Shown: one piece after another, positions 54,581 through 64,000 of the stretch
How positions within the stretch are numbered: the stretch's first letter is position 1
Layout: each line of letters begins with the position of its first letter
From: Pseudeuparius sepicola
Taxonomy: Eukaryota > Arthropoda > Insecta > Coleoptera > Anthribidae
Direction: 5' to 3'
Assembly: GCA_963920635.1 (NCBI GenBank)
Contig: OY987303.1
Span: forward strand, 50,653,223-50,717,222
DNA: 64,000 bases
The notes under the pieces: generated by a model
Database searches by the model: none
What the model was told of the DNA's origin: nothing
What the model saw: the letters and a program-made list of their open reading frames with translations, nothing else
Position numbers and translations under genes: made by a program

Positions 54581-55270
54581 CAGGGTGAGTTTTTTTCGAT
54601 GCCCACTATAGGGATCTCGGAAACTAGCAGAGCTAGAACAAAGGCTAAATGGGGAAAGAATTGCAGTTTTGAATGCTCAATCTAATGCCCCTTTTGGATT
54701 TTTAAAAAAGTTCTTGGCTCACTAGATATTTTGAAAAGAGTAATTTTTTGCTATTTCATCAGATTTCTGTAGCTCCGTTATTTCTGATTATACAGAAAAA
54801 CTGTAGAGACAACAATTGTAGATAATTTTGGTCTTAATAAGATAATCTGATCCAATATTTTATGTTGTTTGTGATTTTTGAGATATGCCATAAACTTGTG
54901 TTTTTTTTAATGTAAATCATAGTTGGCTGTGGCCTTATCAAATCGGCCATTTTTTGAGCTTTCCAAAGATGTAATACTCGGCATAGTTATTATAAAAAAT
55001 AAAAGAGCTATGGCTAATTTTCAGATTTTTTTAAATGTTCACATAGTCAGCTATGGAATATTTTCATAATTACGTTCTATTTTACAATTAGACATACTTC
55101 AAACTTTCTAATATTTTGTTTTTAGCTGGTAACAAAATGTAAGAAAATTAAACAAAAATAAAAAAAAAACTCAAATTCAAATTATTATTATTTTAAAAGG
55201 TCACCTTTTAAAATAAAAAAAAGTGTTCAAACAATCCACCATTATTATTTATGCAATTATTGCATCTTTT
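54581..55270 (-). mobile_element. Remnant of an IS630/Tc1-type element: one long TIR and transposase C-terminus
   Basis: After TA (54579-54580) it begins CAGGGTGAGTTTTTTTCGAT and continues for about 570 bp. Its inner part (54880-55145) recurs inverted at 63737-64000. Directly inside, on the minus strand at 55270-55208, the frame reads RCNNCINNNGGLFEHFFLF and stop. This matches the conserved C-terminal end of DDE_3-type insect transposases (NGG-FEHLL). The rest of the gene is missing. Confidence 0.7.
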
Positions 55271-57489
55271 TAAAACTGAATTTGTCGCCTGTAAATACTG
55301 GCAATGGACAAGTATACTTAGGAATGAAAAATAATTTTTTGCCTTGGAATTTGTAAAACATGTCTAGATAATCACGAAACCCAACCAACAGATTTTTTTT
55401 CCCATTAGTTTGCTCAAAAATTGAAAAAAACGGTCGCAAAAGTAGGGAATGTGACGTCACGATCCCTAATTTCAATAAGTACCTGCTATTTTCTTAGTAC
55501 TTATTTCGTCTTTTTTTATATAACCAAGCATTCCCAGGCAAATTATTAGATTCAGTTTGTATGCGCCTGATGAGAAATAATCAAATTTCGTAGCATTTCA
55601 ATGAAATATTTGGATTTTACTGATCCCATTCTGAACTTTTTAGATGCCCCCTATAAAATATGACAGATGACATATTACTCAATGCTTTAAAGAAAATCGT
55701 CGGCAACGCCGCACTTTGCATATAACCTCACTTTCGCCGGCGGAACGCGGAAACCAAGGTTAATAACCTTAGTGAAAACTACATAAATTCTATTCTCAGT
55801 TTTAAAAGAATCTTGCTGTGAATACTTTATTTTTTCGGTTTATAATGAAGACAAGATTTGTTAAAGCTTGTCCTGATAACTTGCCTTGCATAGATTTTGA
55901 TATGGTGTGTCAATTTTATCAATAAAAACGGGGAGCAAAACATGGAGAAATGAAGAGGTATGTTTGTTATTTGATTTGTATATTGTTTTAATATTGCTTA
56001 ATGATGATGATATAGCTTAAATTCTGGTTTTAGGTAGACTAGAGAATAAATATTATGGTAACAATGATATTGGAGACACGCAGAGGAAAGAACATAGCAA
56101 TGAATGCATAATGCCCGGTTAAGGCAAAAATTACCCCCGAGCACAAAATTAATAAGAAAAATGTTAATGACACTGTGGTTAAAAATGAAGAAATTCAACT
56201 GAATAGTTGTGGAAGTAGGTATATTATGTTGTAATTACCCAACATAAGCAGATTAGTCCTAAATTATGCACATACCACGATGTACGAGGATCATACATCG
56301 TGGCACATACGTAGATACAGCTTTTTGTGCTTCTAGTTTAGTTGCTAGTACAGTAAAGAAATACTTATTGTGTATATACCTATAGTTAAGGTAACAAGAA
56401 ATCATGCGTTTGTAAAAACGATCGTTGATATCTACATGTGAGAACCATGATTAAGAACTAATTTAAATAATCTAGTGCAAGTTCGACAGCAGAGTTTCAT
56501 TCGATATCAAGTGCTTGACCGTCAATGACTAGTTTTTGCGGGTATTTGTATGATCTAATGAAGTATTTAAGTAATTAAGTCCGTAGTAGTACACTTTGTC
56601 GCATCCATTTTGATGCGGAAAGTTGTACTTTTCTGCACTAGTGACATTAACTTTGTCAACTAATAATAGAACTAAGTACGCTTGTAAAATTTTTGCAGGT
56701 AGGTACATATTAATGGAAAACTTATTTTAGATGAATGTAAGCAAGGTATTGCTTTTCTTTGCTGACTTCCTGGAAATAACGAAGAATCATGGACAACATC
56801 AGTAGATTGTTATATTGGAAAAAGTCAACACAAGTGCAATAAAAAAATATGAAAGTCTACCTTACAGGATAGTTGACAAAGACATACCGACATACCTCAA
56901 TAATTATTATACGTTGGAGTAGTATGAAGGAAGATTTTTGGCAAAAATCAAAACGTATTACAAGGAGGGATTGTCTGACATGTTAAAAAACGAAAAATGC
57001 CCTGTATCTCCGAAACGAATCGAGATTTTGAGATTCAACTGCTTTCCATTGCCCTCAAAAATCGAGCACAGTACACCTACCTACTCTTTGTCCATCTCTT
57101 CGCAGAATAGAAGAAACCCCCCCAAAAAAAATCCAGTTTGTTACACTCTGTGCATGCGACATGAAAACTGTATTATTTGATTTTGGAATATTTTCACTAA
57201 ATTTAATAGATAACTTAAATGAGGTTTTGCCATAGAATGCAAAATAATGTTTTTTTTTTCTTGCAAATTAAAGAAATCTTAATTTTTTGCTGGCTGCTGC
57301 ATTATATTTTTTTATTTTTAACTTCTATTAACCACAATCACAAAATATGCTTATGAAAATTTATTTTCCAGAATGAATATAGGTATAATATGTATAGTGA
57401 AAAAATTCTAAAGAATTATGTCATTTTTTATGAGGATGCTTCGGCAATCACAATATAATTTACCTAAATGGGTCTAAAATAGTTCAAGC
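55271..57489. other. Non-coding interval
   Basis: No supportable gene. It contains GGCAACGCCGC at 55702-55712 and degenerate foldback-like sequence near 56980-57180 (CCTGTATCTCCGAAACG). The frames at 55257-55475 and 56938-57180 have no recognised similarity. Confidence 0.45.
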
Positions 57490-58179
57490 CACAGAAAATA
57501 TACGCTACGCGGACAGAAGTGCCAGTAGCATCGGGCTCGTAAAATATGTATAGCACACCGAAACTTGGTTTTGCCCTGGCCTAACAGATAGCGCTCGGAT
57601 GCAGAATCGTTCGATTTTTAAAACCGTGAAATGCCCTCCGCTAAAAGTCACCGCTAGAGGCGCCAGCAGTCAGCTGAAGAGCCTAACCGTGTTGCCGGTG
57701 GTTTAGGAATAAAGGTTTCATAAACGCTGTCTATGCTGGCGACCGCTTTCGGTCATCAAAATCTATTTCCCGGCAGACGGTCAGAGGCCTTGAACTATAC
57801 GAAATAATAGTGGGATTTATTATTTGCTTCGTCTTTGCAGAACTCGTATGACGTATAGTAAGTTATACAGAGTGCTTGAGAGCTAATAATTATCTGATTA
57901 AAATATACGAAGATGTTACAAATAATATATTTTATTCGTGCCTATTTTATTTACCAATTACCTATATACTTAGTGTACGGTAAATATTTGTTCTACAATG
58001 TAGAAAATATGTACAGGATGTCAATGATGCCAAATTTATCGGTTTTACTATTTAATTTTGGGACTAACTGAATACTGGTTGCATATTAAATTTATCATTT
58101 TAATCACTGTTTCCAAATGTTTTTTTTTTCTAATACCTATAAGTATTTTTGTATTATTGAAATATTCATTTGATATCAT

Positions 58180-59815
58180 GATCCTCGCAAGGACGTTCCT
58201 AATCATTCCAAATGCACGAATTCGTGGTAGAAAAAAATTGTTGGGCGAAAACTACCTTACTACTACTAAACTACCTTACTACACTACTTACCCCTTAAAG
58301 AAAAAAAATGACAACTTTCATGATACGATTTTTAGCTAATGATTCCAGATGCTCAAATTCGTGCTTAAAAAAAATTGTTGAGCGAAAACTACCCCCAGCA
58401 CCGACCTTTTACGAAAAAAAAATTATAACTTTATTGTCGGATCCATGCCGATTTTAGAAAGGACGTTCGTAATGATTCCAGATGCACTAAATCGTGGTTG
58501 AAAAAAAATTCTTGTGCGAAAACTACCCTCCAGCACCCTTTAAGAACAAAAATGGTAACTTCATTGTCGGATCCTCGCCAATTTTAGCAAGGAACGTTCC
58601 TAATGATTCCACATGCGCGAATTCGTAGTTGAAAAAATTTGTTGTGCGAAAACTACCCCCACTACCCCTTAAAGAAAAAGATAACTTTCATGGTACGATT
58701 CCCACCGTTTTTAGCAAGGACGTTCCTAATGATGCCAGATAATGCACAAATCTGTACCTACTTTAAAAAAGTTGTTGGTCGGAAACTACCCCCAGCACCC
58801 CTTTAAAAAAATTATAACTTCATTATCGGATCCTGGCCGATTTTAGCTAGTACGTTTTTAATGACTAGAGTCACGAATTCGCGGTTGAAAAAATTTCTTG
58901 TGCGAAAACTAAGTATACTCTCAGCACCCCTTTAAAAACAAAAATGATATCTTTATTGTCGGATTCTCGCCAATTATAGCAAGGACGTTCCTAATGATTT
59001 CAAATGCGCGAATTCGTGGTTGAAAAAATTTGTTGGGCGAAAACTACCCCCACTACCCCTTAAAGAAAAAAGATAAGTTTCATGGTACGATTCCCACCGT
59101 TTTAGCAAGGAAGTACCTGATGATTCTGGTCAAAAAAATTGTTGGGCGAAAACTACCCCTAGCACAAAAAATTGATAAGTTCATTGTCGAATCTTGGCCG
59201 ATTTTAGCAAGTACATTCTAGATGATTCTAGATTCACGAATTCGCGGTTGAAAAAAATTCTTGTTCGAAAACTACCCTCAGCACCCCTTTAAGAACAAAA
59301 ATGGTAGCTTCATTGTCGGATCCTGGCAAGGACGTTCCTATAATGATTCTTGATGCGCGAATTCGTAGTTGAAAAAATTTGTTGGGCAAAAACTACCCCC
59401 CACTATCCCTTAAGGAAAAAAAAAGGAAAATTTCATGGTACGATTCCCACCGTTTTTAGCAAGGACGTTCCTAATGATTCCAGATGCACAAATTTGTACT
59501 TTAAAAAAATTGTTGGGCGAAAACTACCCCAGCACCCTTTTAAAAAAATTATAACTTCATTGTCGGATCCTGGCCGATTTTAGCAAGTACGTTCTTATAA
59601 TGACTCTAGATTCACGAATTCGCGGTTGAAAAAAATTCTTGTGCGAAAACTACCCCCAGCACCCCTTTAAGAACAAAAATAATAACTTTATTGTCCGATC
59701 CTCGCCAATTTTAGCAAGGACATTCGCAATGATTCCAGATGTAAAAATTCGTGGTTAAAAAAGTTGTTGGGCGAAAAAAATTGTTGGGCAAATAATACCC
59801 CCAGCACCCTTCAAA
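58180..59815. repeat. Diverged ~130-bp tandem repeats, left array
   Basis: About a dozen diverged units contain GCAAGGACGTTCCTAATGAT, then AATTCGTGGTTGAAAAAA, TTGTTGGGCGAAAACTACCC, and a C-rich, A-rich run. They are in opposite orientation to the right array (GGGGTAGTTTTTGCCCCGTA is the counterpart). Units vary in length and sequence, so this array is older or less homogenised. Confidence 0.85.
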
Positions 59816-59824
59816 AAACGACAA

Positions 59825-61650
59825 TAATCAAATTAAAAACAAACTTCCGGCCCGGGGGTGGGAAGGGGTAGTTTTTGCCCCGTAAATGTTTTCAACCACG
59901 GATTCGTGAAATAAGGGATTAGTGAATGTCTTTTCAAAAAACGACAATAATCAAATTAAAAACAAACTTTCTGTGGTGGGAAGGGGTAGTTTTTGCCCCG
60001 CAAATGTTTTCAACCACACATTCGTGAAATAGGGAATATAGTGATTAAATTTTCAAAAAACGACAATAATCAATTTTAAAACAAACTTTCTGGGGTGGGA
60101 AGGGGTAGTTTTTGCCCCGTAAATGTTTTCCCCCAAGGATTCGTGAAATAAACGATATAGTGAATATTAGTGAATGTCTTTTCAAAAAAAGGACAATAAT
60201 CAAATTAAAAATAAACTTTCGGGGGTGGGAAGGGGTAGTTTTTGCCCCGTAAATGTTTTCAACCACGGATTCGTGAAATAAGGGATATAGTGAATGTCTT
60301 TTCAAAAACGACAATAATCAAATTAAAAATACGCTTTCGGGGGTGGGAAGGGGTAGTTTTTGCCCCGTAAATGTTTTCAACCACGGATTCGTGAAATAAG
60401 GGATATAGTGAATGTCTTTTCAAAAACGACAATAATCAAATTAAAAATACGCTTTCGGGGGTGGGAAGGGGTAGTTTTTGCCCCGTAAATGTTTTCAACC
60501 ACGGATTCGTGAAATAAGGGATTAGTGAATGTCTTTTCAAAAAACGACAATAATCAAATTAAAAACAAACTTTCTGTGGTGGGAAGGGGTAGTTTTTGCC
60601 CCGCAAATGTTTTCAACCACACATTCGTGAAATAGGGAATATAGTGATTAAATTTTCAAAAAACGACAATAATCAATTTTAAAACAAACTTTCTGGGGTG
60701 GGAAGGGGTAGTTTTTGCCCCGTAAATGTTTTCCCCCAAGGATTCGTGAAATAAACGATATAGTGAATATTAGTGAATGTCTTTTCAAAAAAAGGACAAT
60801 AATCAAATTAAAAATAAACTTTCGGGGGTGGGAAGGGGTAGTTTTTGCCCCGTAAATGTTTTCAACCACGGATTCGTGAAATAAGGGATATAGTGAATGT
60901 CTTTTCAAAAACGACAATAATCAAATTAAAAATACGCTTTCGGGGGTGGGAAGGGGTAGTTTTTGCCCCGTAAATGTTTTCAACCACGGATTCGTGAAAT
61001 AAGGGATATAGTGAATGTCTTTTCAAAAACGACAATAATCAAATTAAAAATACGCTTTCGGGGGTGGGAAGGGGTAGTTTTTGCCCCGTAAATGTTTTCA
61101 ACCACGGATTCGTGAAATAAGGGATTAGTGAATGTCTTTTCAAAAAACGACAATAATCAAATTAAAAACAAACTTTCTGTGGTGGGAAGGGGTAGTTTTT
61201 GCCCCGCAAATGTTTTCAACCACACATTCGTGAAATAGGGAATATAGTGATTAAATTTTCAAAAAACGACAATAATCAATTTTAAAACAAACTTTCTGGG
61301 GTGGGAAGGGGTAGTTTTTGCCCCGTAAATGTTTTCCCCCAAGGATTCGTGAAATAAACGATATAGTGAATATTAGTGAATGTCTTTTCAAAAAAAGGAC
61401 AATAATCAAATTAAAAATAAACTTTCGGGGGTGGGAAGGGGTAGTTTTTGCCCCGTAAATGTTTTCAACCACGGATTCGTGAAATAAGGGATATAGTGAA
61501 TGTCTTTTCAAAAACGACAATAATCAAATTAAAAATACGCTTTCGGGGGTGGGAAGGGGTAGTTTTTGCCCCGTAAATGTTTTCAACCACCGATTCGTGA
61601 AATAATGTAGGTATATAGTAAATGCCTCTTCAAAATTTACTAAATAATCG
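59825..61650. repeat. ~120-bp tandem repeats with a 603-bp higher-order unit, right array
   Basis: The basic unit of about 117-131 bp reads GACAATAATCAAATTAAAAA, then GGGAAGGGGTAGTTTTTGCC, CCGTAAATGTTTTCAACCAC and GGATTCGTGAAATAAGGGAT. Five successive variants form a 603-bp block that is repeated almost identically (corresponding points at 60062, 60665 and 61268). The identical 89-codon minus-strand frames in each block are by-products. From 61620 to 62110 the units decay and regain motifs of the left array (GGAACGTCCTTGCTAAAA). Confidence 0.92.
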
Positions 61651-62394
61651 TCTCGAAAACAATATATCTGGTGGAGGGGGTAGTTTTTCCTGACAAATTT
61701 TTTCAACCACTAATTTGTGCATCTGGAATCATTTGGAACGTCCTTGCTAAAACGGTGAACCTCGAACTAAGAACAATGGAATTTTCAATTTTTCAGGGGG
61801 TGCATGGGGTAGCTTTTGTACGATGATTTTTTCGACCACGGATTCGTGAAATAAGAGTTATAGTGGCTACGCTTTCAAAAAACTACCATAGTCGGACATA
61901 GTTGGAAGGGATAATTTTTGCTTGTAAATTTTTCTACCACGGGTTCATATGCGCATCTGGAATCATTTGGAACGTCGTTGCTAAAAACGGCGCAGATAAT
62001 CGGACCAAGAATAATGTAGGTAGTTATTATTTTGTTCCTTGAGGGGTGCAGGGGTAGTTTTAGCGCAGTAATTTTTTTCAGCCACGGATTCGTAAAATAT
62101 TGAATGCCCTTTCCAAAAACGACGAAAAAAATAAATCTCTCGAGGGAAGAATTCTATAGTTTATGCTGACAGCGTCATTGTTAACCTTGGATTCTAAATG
62201 GGCAAGCTCATTTTATTAAAGATCTTTATATTTTTATAGTTCGGTAAAACCACCGACTGTTTGCACAATCCGGCAACGCCGCTTTCGGATGCTTTTTCCT
62301 AGCGTGCTGCCGCCTAGTATTGAATAATGAAAGTACCACGGCCGTGAAGGCAGAACTATGGAAGAATTCTTCTATAGACACTGCTGAAAGCCAG

Positions 62395-62422
62395 GGGAAG
62401 CCGGCTTTTGAGAGCCGGCTTC
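62395..62422. repeat. GC-rich hairpin near the right TIR
   Basis: GGAAGCCGGCT and AGCCGGCTTCC form an 11-bp perfect stem with a short loop, about 35-60 bp inside the right TIR. It could be a subterminal structure of the element. Confidence 0.8.
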
Positions 62423-62494
62423 CTTTCGGGCTGCCAAATAATTACATTGTGTGGAACTTCTGTCCGCGTAGCGTATATTTTCTGTGGTTCAAGC

Positions 62495-63501
62495 TATGAC
62501 AATAAAGTTTTTCGACTGAAAACTTGGCTTTATTGCGTTTTACATGTTATATTTCTAACATCGCCAAGAACTGGCACCTTCTCCAATATTCTAGCGTTAC
62601 ATTTTTGAACCGATGCAGGTCTAACTACTTCTTGTAAGTAAGGGCTCATGAAATTAAAGTAATAAATTTTTTATATTCGGACCAGGTAAGTGCTTGACGT
62701 CTATAGGATTAACTTTTCTCAGTTTAGTTTATAACCAATCAATGCTGTTGATTAACACTAGCACAGAATAAATAGGTGAAGCTATTTATTCTGCGACACT
62801 AGGTATTGAGGCTAAAATATCATCAGTTTCTTCAAACAACTAGCAGTCGGTGGAATATACTTGATAACAAGTAAAAAATCGTTTGGCAGAGCCACTAATC
62901 TAAAATCGTCAGCTAAAATGTTACACCTGGTTGGTTCTTTATTGTCTTTAATATATCAGCAAGTCTAGATATTTAATTTATGCAAGTTCAGTTAGGTACT
63001 TAGGAATTGTGTCGTTTTATAGATAAAATCGACTTGTTTCCAATAAAAAAAAGTTTTGTAAACCAACCAGCATAACGTCCGAATCATCAATACCAATACC
63101 TAGTGTTCCCAGCATTTTCCTCAGCAAAATAGAATGGTTCATTTCCGCCATGGATTATTAGAATGAATGGTGAAAATAGTTCAAATCATAAAAAATAAAA
63201 GCTTGTAAAACACGCGGGGCCGCGGGATCCGAGATCCGATATTCCGATATTTGACGCCACAAAATAGGTTATGTTTATGTTTTCGCAGGCTGACGGCTTG
63301 GCATTGAGGGGCGGCGTTGCCAAACCTGGTGCCATGGCGGTAAATTTAGGGAAAAATAAAATCCAACAGGTAGTTACCTATATTGAACTTTAAAAATTAA
63401 TTGCGGCAAAACGGGGGCGAAAAAAAATTAAAAAAAATACAGCAAGTATATCTCACCCAATACTATCAAATGAGCAAATAAAAAAAAAAGTGGTGTATTA
63501 G
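62495..63501. other. Non-coding stretch
   Basis: No gene recognised. Contains the complement of GGCAACGCCGC at 63311-63321 within a GC-richer patch (63216-63345). Confidence 0.45.
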
Positions 63502-63722
63502 TCCATTGCTTCTAAAACAGCTGCTCTTAATTCAACAATTTTGCTTCATACTTTATTTTGTACTGTTCCCCACAAAAAGAAATTCAAAACAGAAAAATCA
63601 GGGGATCGGGGCTGCCAGAAACTAGGTCTATTTCTCCCTATCCAACAATTTGGATAGAGCTGATCTAGGTAATTTCTTACAGGAAAATAATTATGTGGTG
63701 GAGCTCCATCACGATAATTTTT
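63502..63722 (-). pseudogene. IS630/Tc1-type (DDE_3) transposase fragment
   Basis: The minus-strand frame from 63722 reads DGAPPHNYFPVRNYLDQLYP, NCWIGRNRPSFWQPRSPDFS and VLNFFLWGTVQNKV, then a TGA stop at 63546-63548. Coding-like sequence (ELRAAVLEAMD, stop) continues beyond it. DGAPPH supplies the second catalytic aspartate. The normal LDFFLWG block, which carries the third acidic residue, reads LNFFLWG here, so the catalytic residue is lost. With the internal stop and missing N-terminal two-thirds, this is a dead remnant. Confidence 0.85.
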
Positions 63723-63736
63723 GTTTTATTTTGTTA

Positions 63737-64000
63737 GATTTTGTTACCAGCTTAAAATAAAATATTTGAAAGTTTGAAGTATGTCTTATTATAAAATAGA
63801 ACGTAATTATGAAAATATTCCATGGCTGACTATGTGACAATTTAAAAAAAATCAGAAAATTAGCTATAGCTCTTTTATTTTTTGTAAAAACTATGCCGAG
63901 TATTATATCTTTGGAAAGCTCAAAAAATGGCCGATTTGATAAGGCCACAGCCAACTATGATTTACATTTAAAAAAAACAAAAGTTTATGTCATATCTCAA
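63737..64000 (-). repeat. Long TIR (inner part) of the same element family as 54581
   Basis: This is the inverted copy of about 54880-55145, including GTTACCAGC, AGTTTGAAGTATGTCTTATT, AATGGCCGATTTGATAAGGC and CACAGCCAACTATGATTTAC. The outer end lies beyond the window edge. Confidence 0.85.

Larger units (their letters stand above)
57490..62486. mobile_element. 5.0-kb element with 31-bp TIRs, 8-bp TSD and a satellite interior (P-like?)
   Basis: 57490-57520 and 62456-62486 are perfect 31-bp inverted repeats starting CACAGAAAATATACGCTACG. GTTCAAGC is duplicated at 57482-57489 and 62487-62494. About 640 bp of unique DNA follows the left TIR and about 350 bp precedes the right TIR. Everything between is tandem repeat in two opposed arrays. 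A 31-bp TIR with an 8-bp duplication is the hallmark combination of P elements; hAT is the alternative. No transposase is present, so the copy would need one supplied in trans. Confidence 0.88.

Noticed and set aside
55257..57180. Short frames (72 and 80 codons) as host exons
   Set aside because: No splice-bounded conserved block or known motif could be seen.
60045..61520. Three identical 89-codon minus-strand frames
   Set aside because: By-products of the 603-bp higher-order satellite repeat.
58180..61650. CRISPR-like repeats
   Set aside because: Contiguous ~120-130-bp satellite units without unique spacers, in opposed arrays inside a TIR element.

Overview
The window looks like repeat-dense insect nuclear DNA. 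It is AT-rich, and its few host coding pieces have GT/AG introns. The host genes recognised are a small minus-strand cluster of EcKinase-like (CHK kinase-like / ecdysteroid-kinase family) genes, an arthropod-expanded family, and one plus-strand exon of a TRP-type cation channel. Almost everything else is transposable elements, often nested up to four deep. I cannot fix the insect order; a large-genome beetle or hemipteran would fit. No bacterial operon, CRISPR array or tRNA was seen.

Layout. 720-11650: three diverged copies (A, B, C) of a duplicated block carrying a long-TIR mariner-type element; A also holds a Tc1-like fragment with a hAT inside it, and B holds a MULE-like element and a second TIR element. 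4178-7123: intact two-exon EcKinase gene 1 (409 codons). 11658-13673: gene 2, a paralogue broken by a 19-nt deletion. 13964-21059: a nest of TIR elements including a Tc1 transposase gene with a 231-codon in-frame internal duplication. 21862-24137: 367-bp satellite array. 24280-32492: an 8.2-kb hAT-type composite (8-bp TSD) containing a 5S-rRNA-like SINE repeat, a 5'-truncated non-LTR retroelement inserted in it, a 1.8-kb TIR element inserted in the reverse transcriptase, and a 523-bp tandem array built from the retroelement 3' end plus a GC-rich segment. 34261-39085: EcKinase gene 3 (411 codons), with two extra partial copies of its last exon in 1,041-bp tandem units downstream. 40006-42630: decayed reverse transcriptase split by a piggyBac-type element. 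46802-49329: two giant foldback elements. 49952-50186: the TRP exon. 51094-55270: further MITEs, one a palindrome made of palindromes. 57490-62486: a 5.0-kb element with 31-bp TIRs and an 8-bp target duplication whose interior is an inverted satellite array with a 603-bp higher-order repeat. 63502-64000: remnant of an IS630/Tc1-type transposase.

Working together: the EcKinase genes arose by tandem duplication and share exon phase, splice sites and the same intron position; repeats between them probably supplied homology for unequal exchange. The best candidates for something undescribed are the satellite-carrying 31-bp-TIR element (57490-62486), the 5S-derived SINE/retroelement/array composite (24280-32492) and the nested-palindrome MITE (52127-52526). 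All family assignments come from reading motifs; no database search was run.
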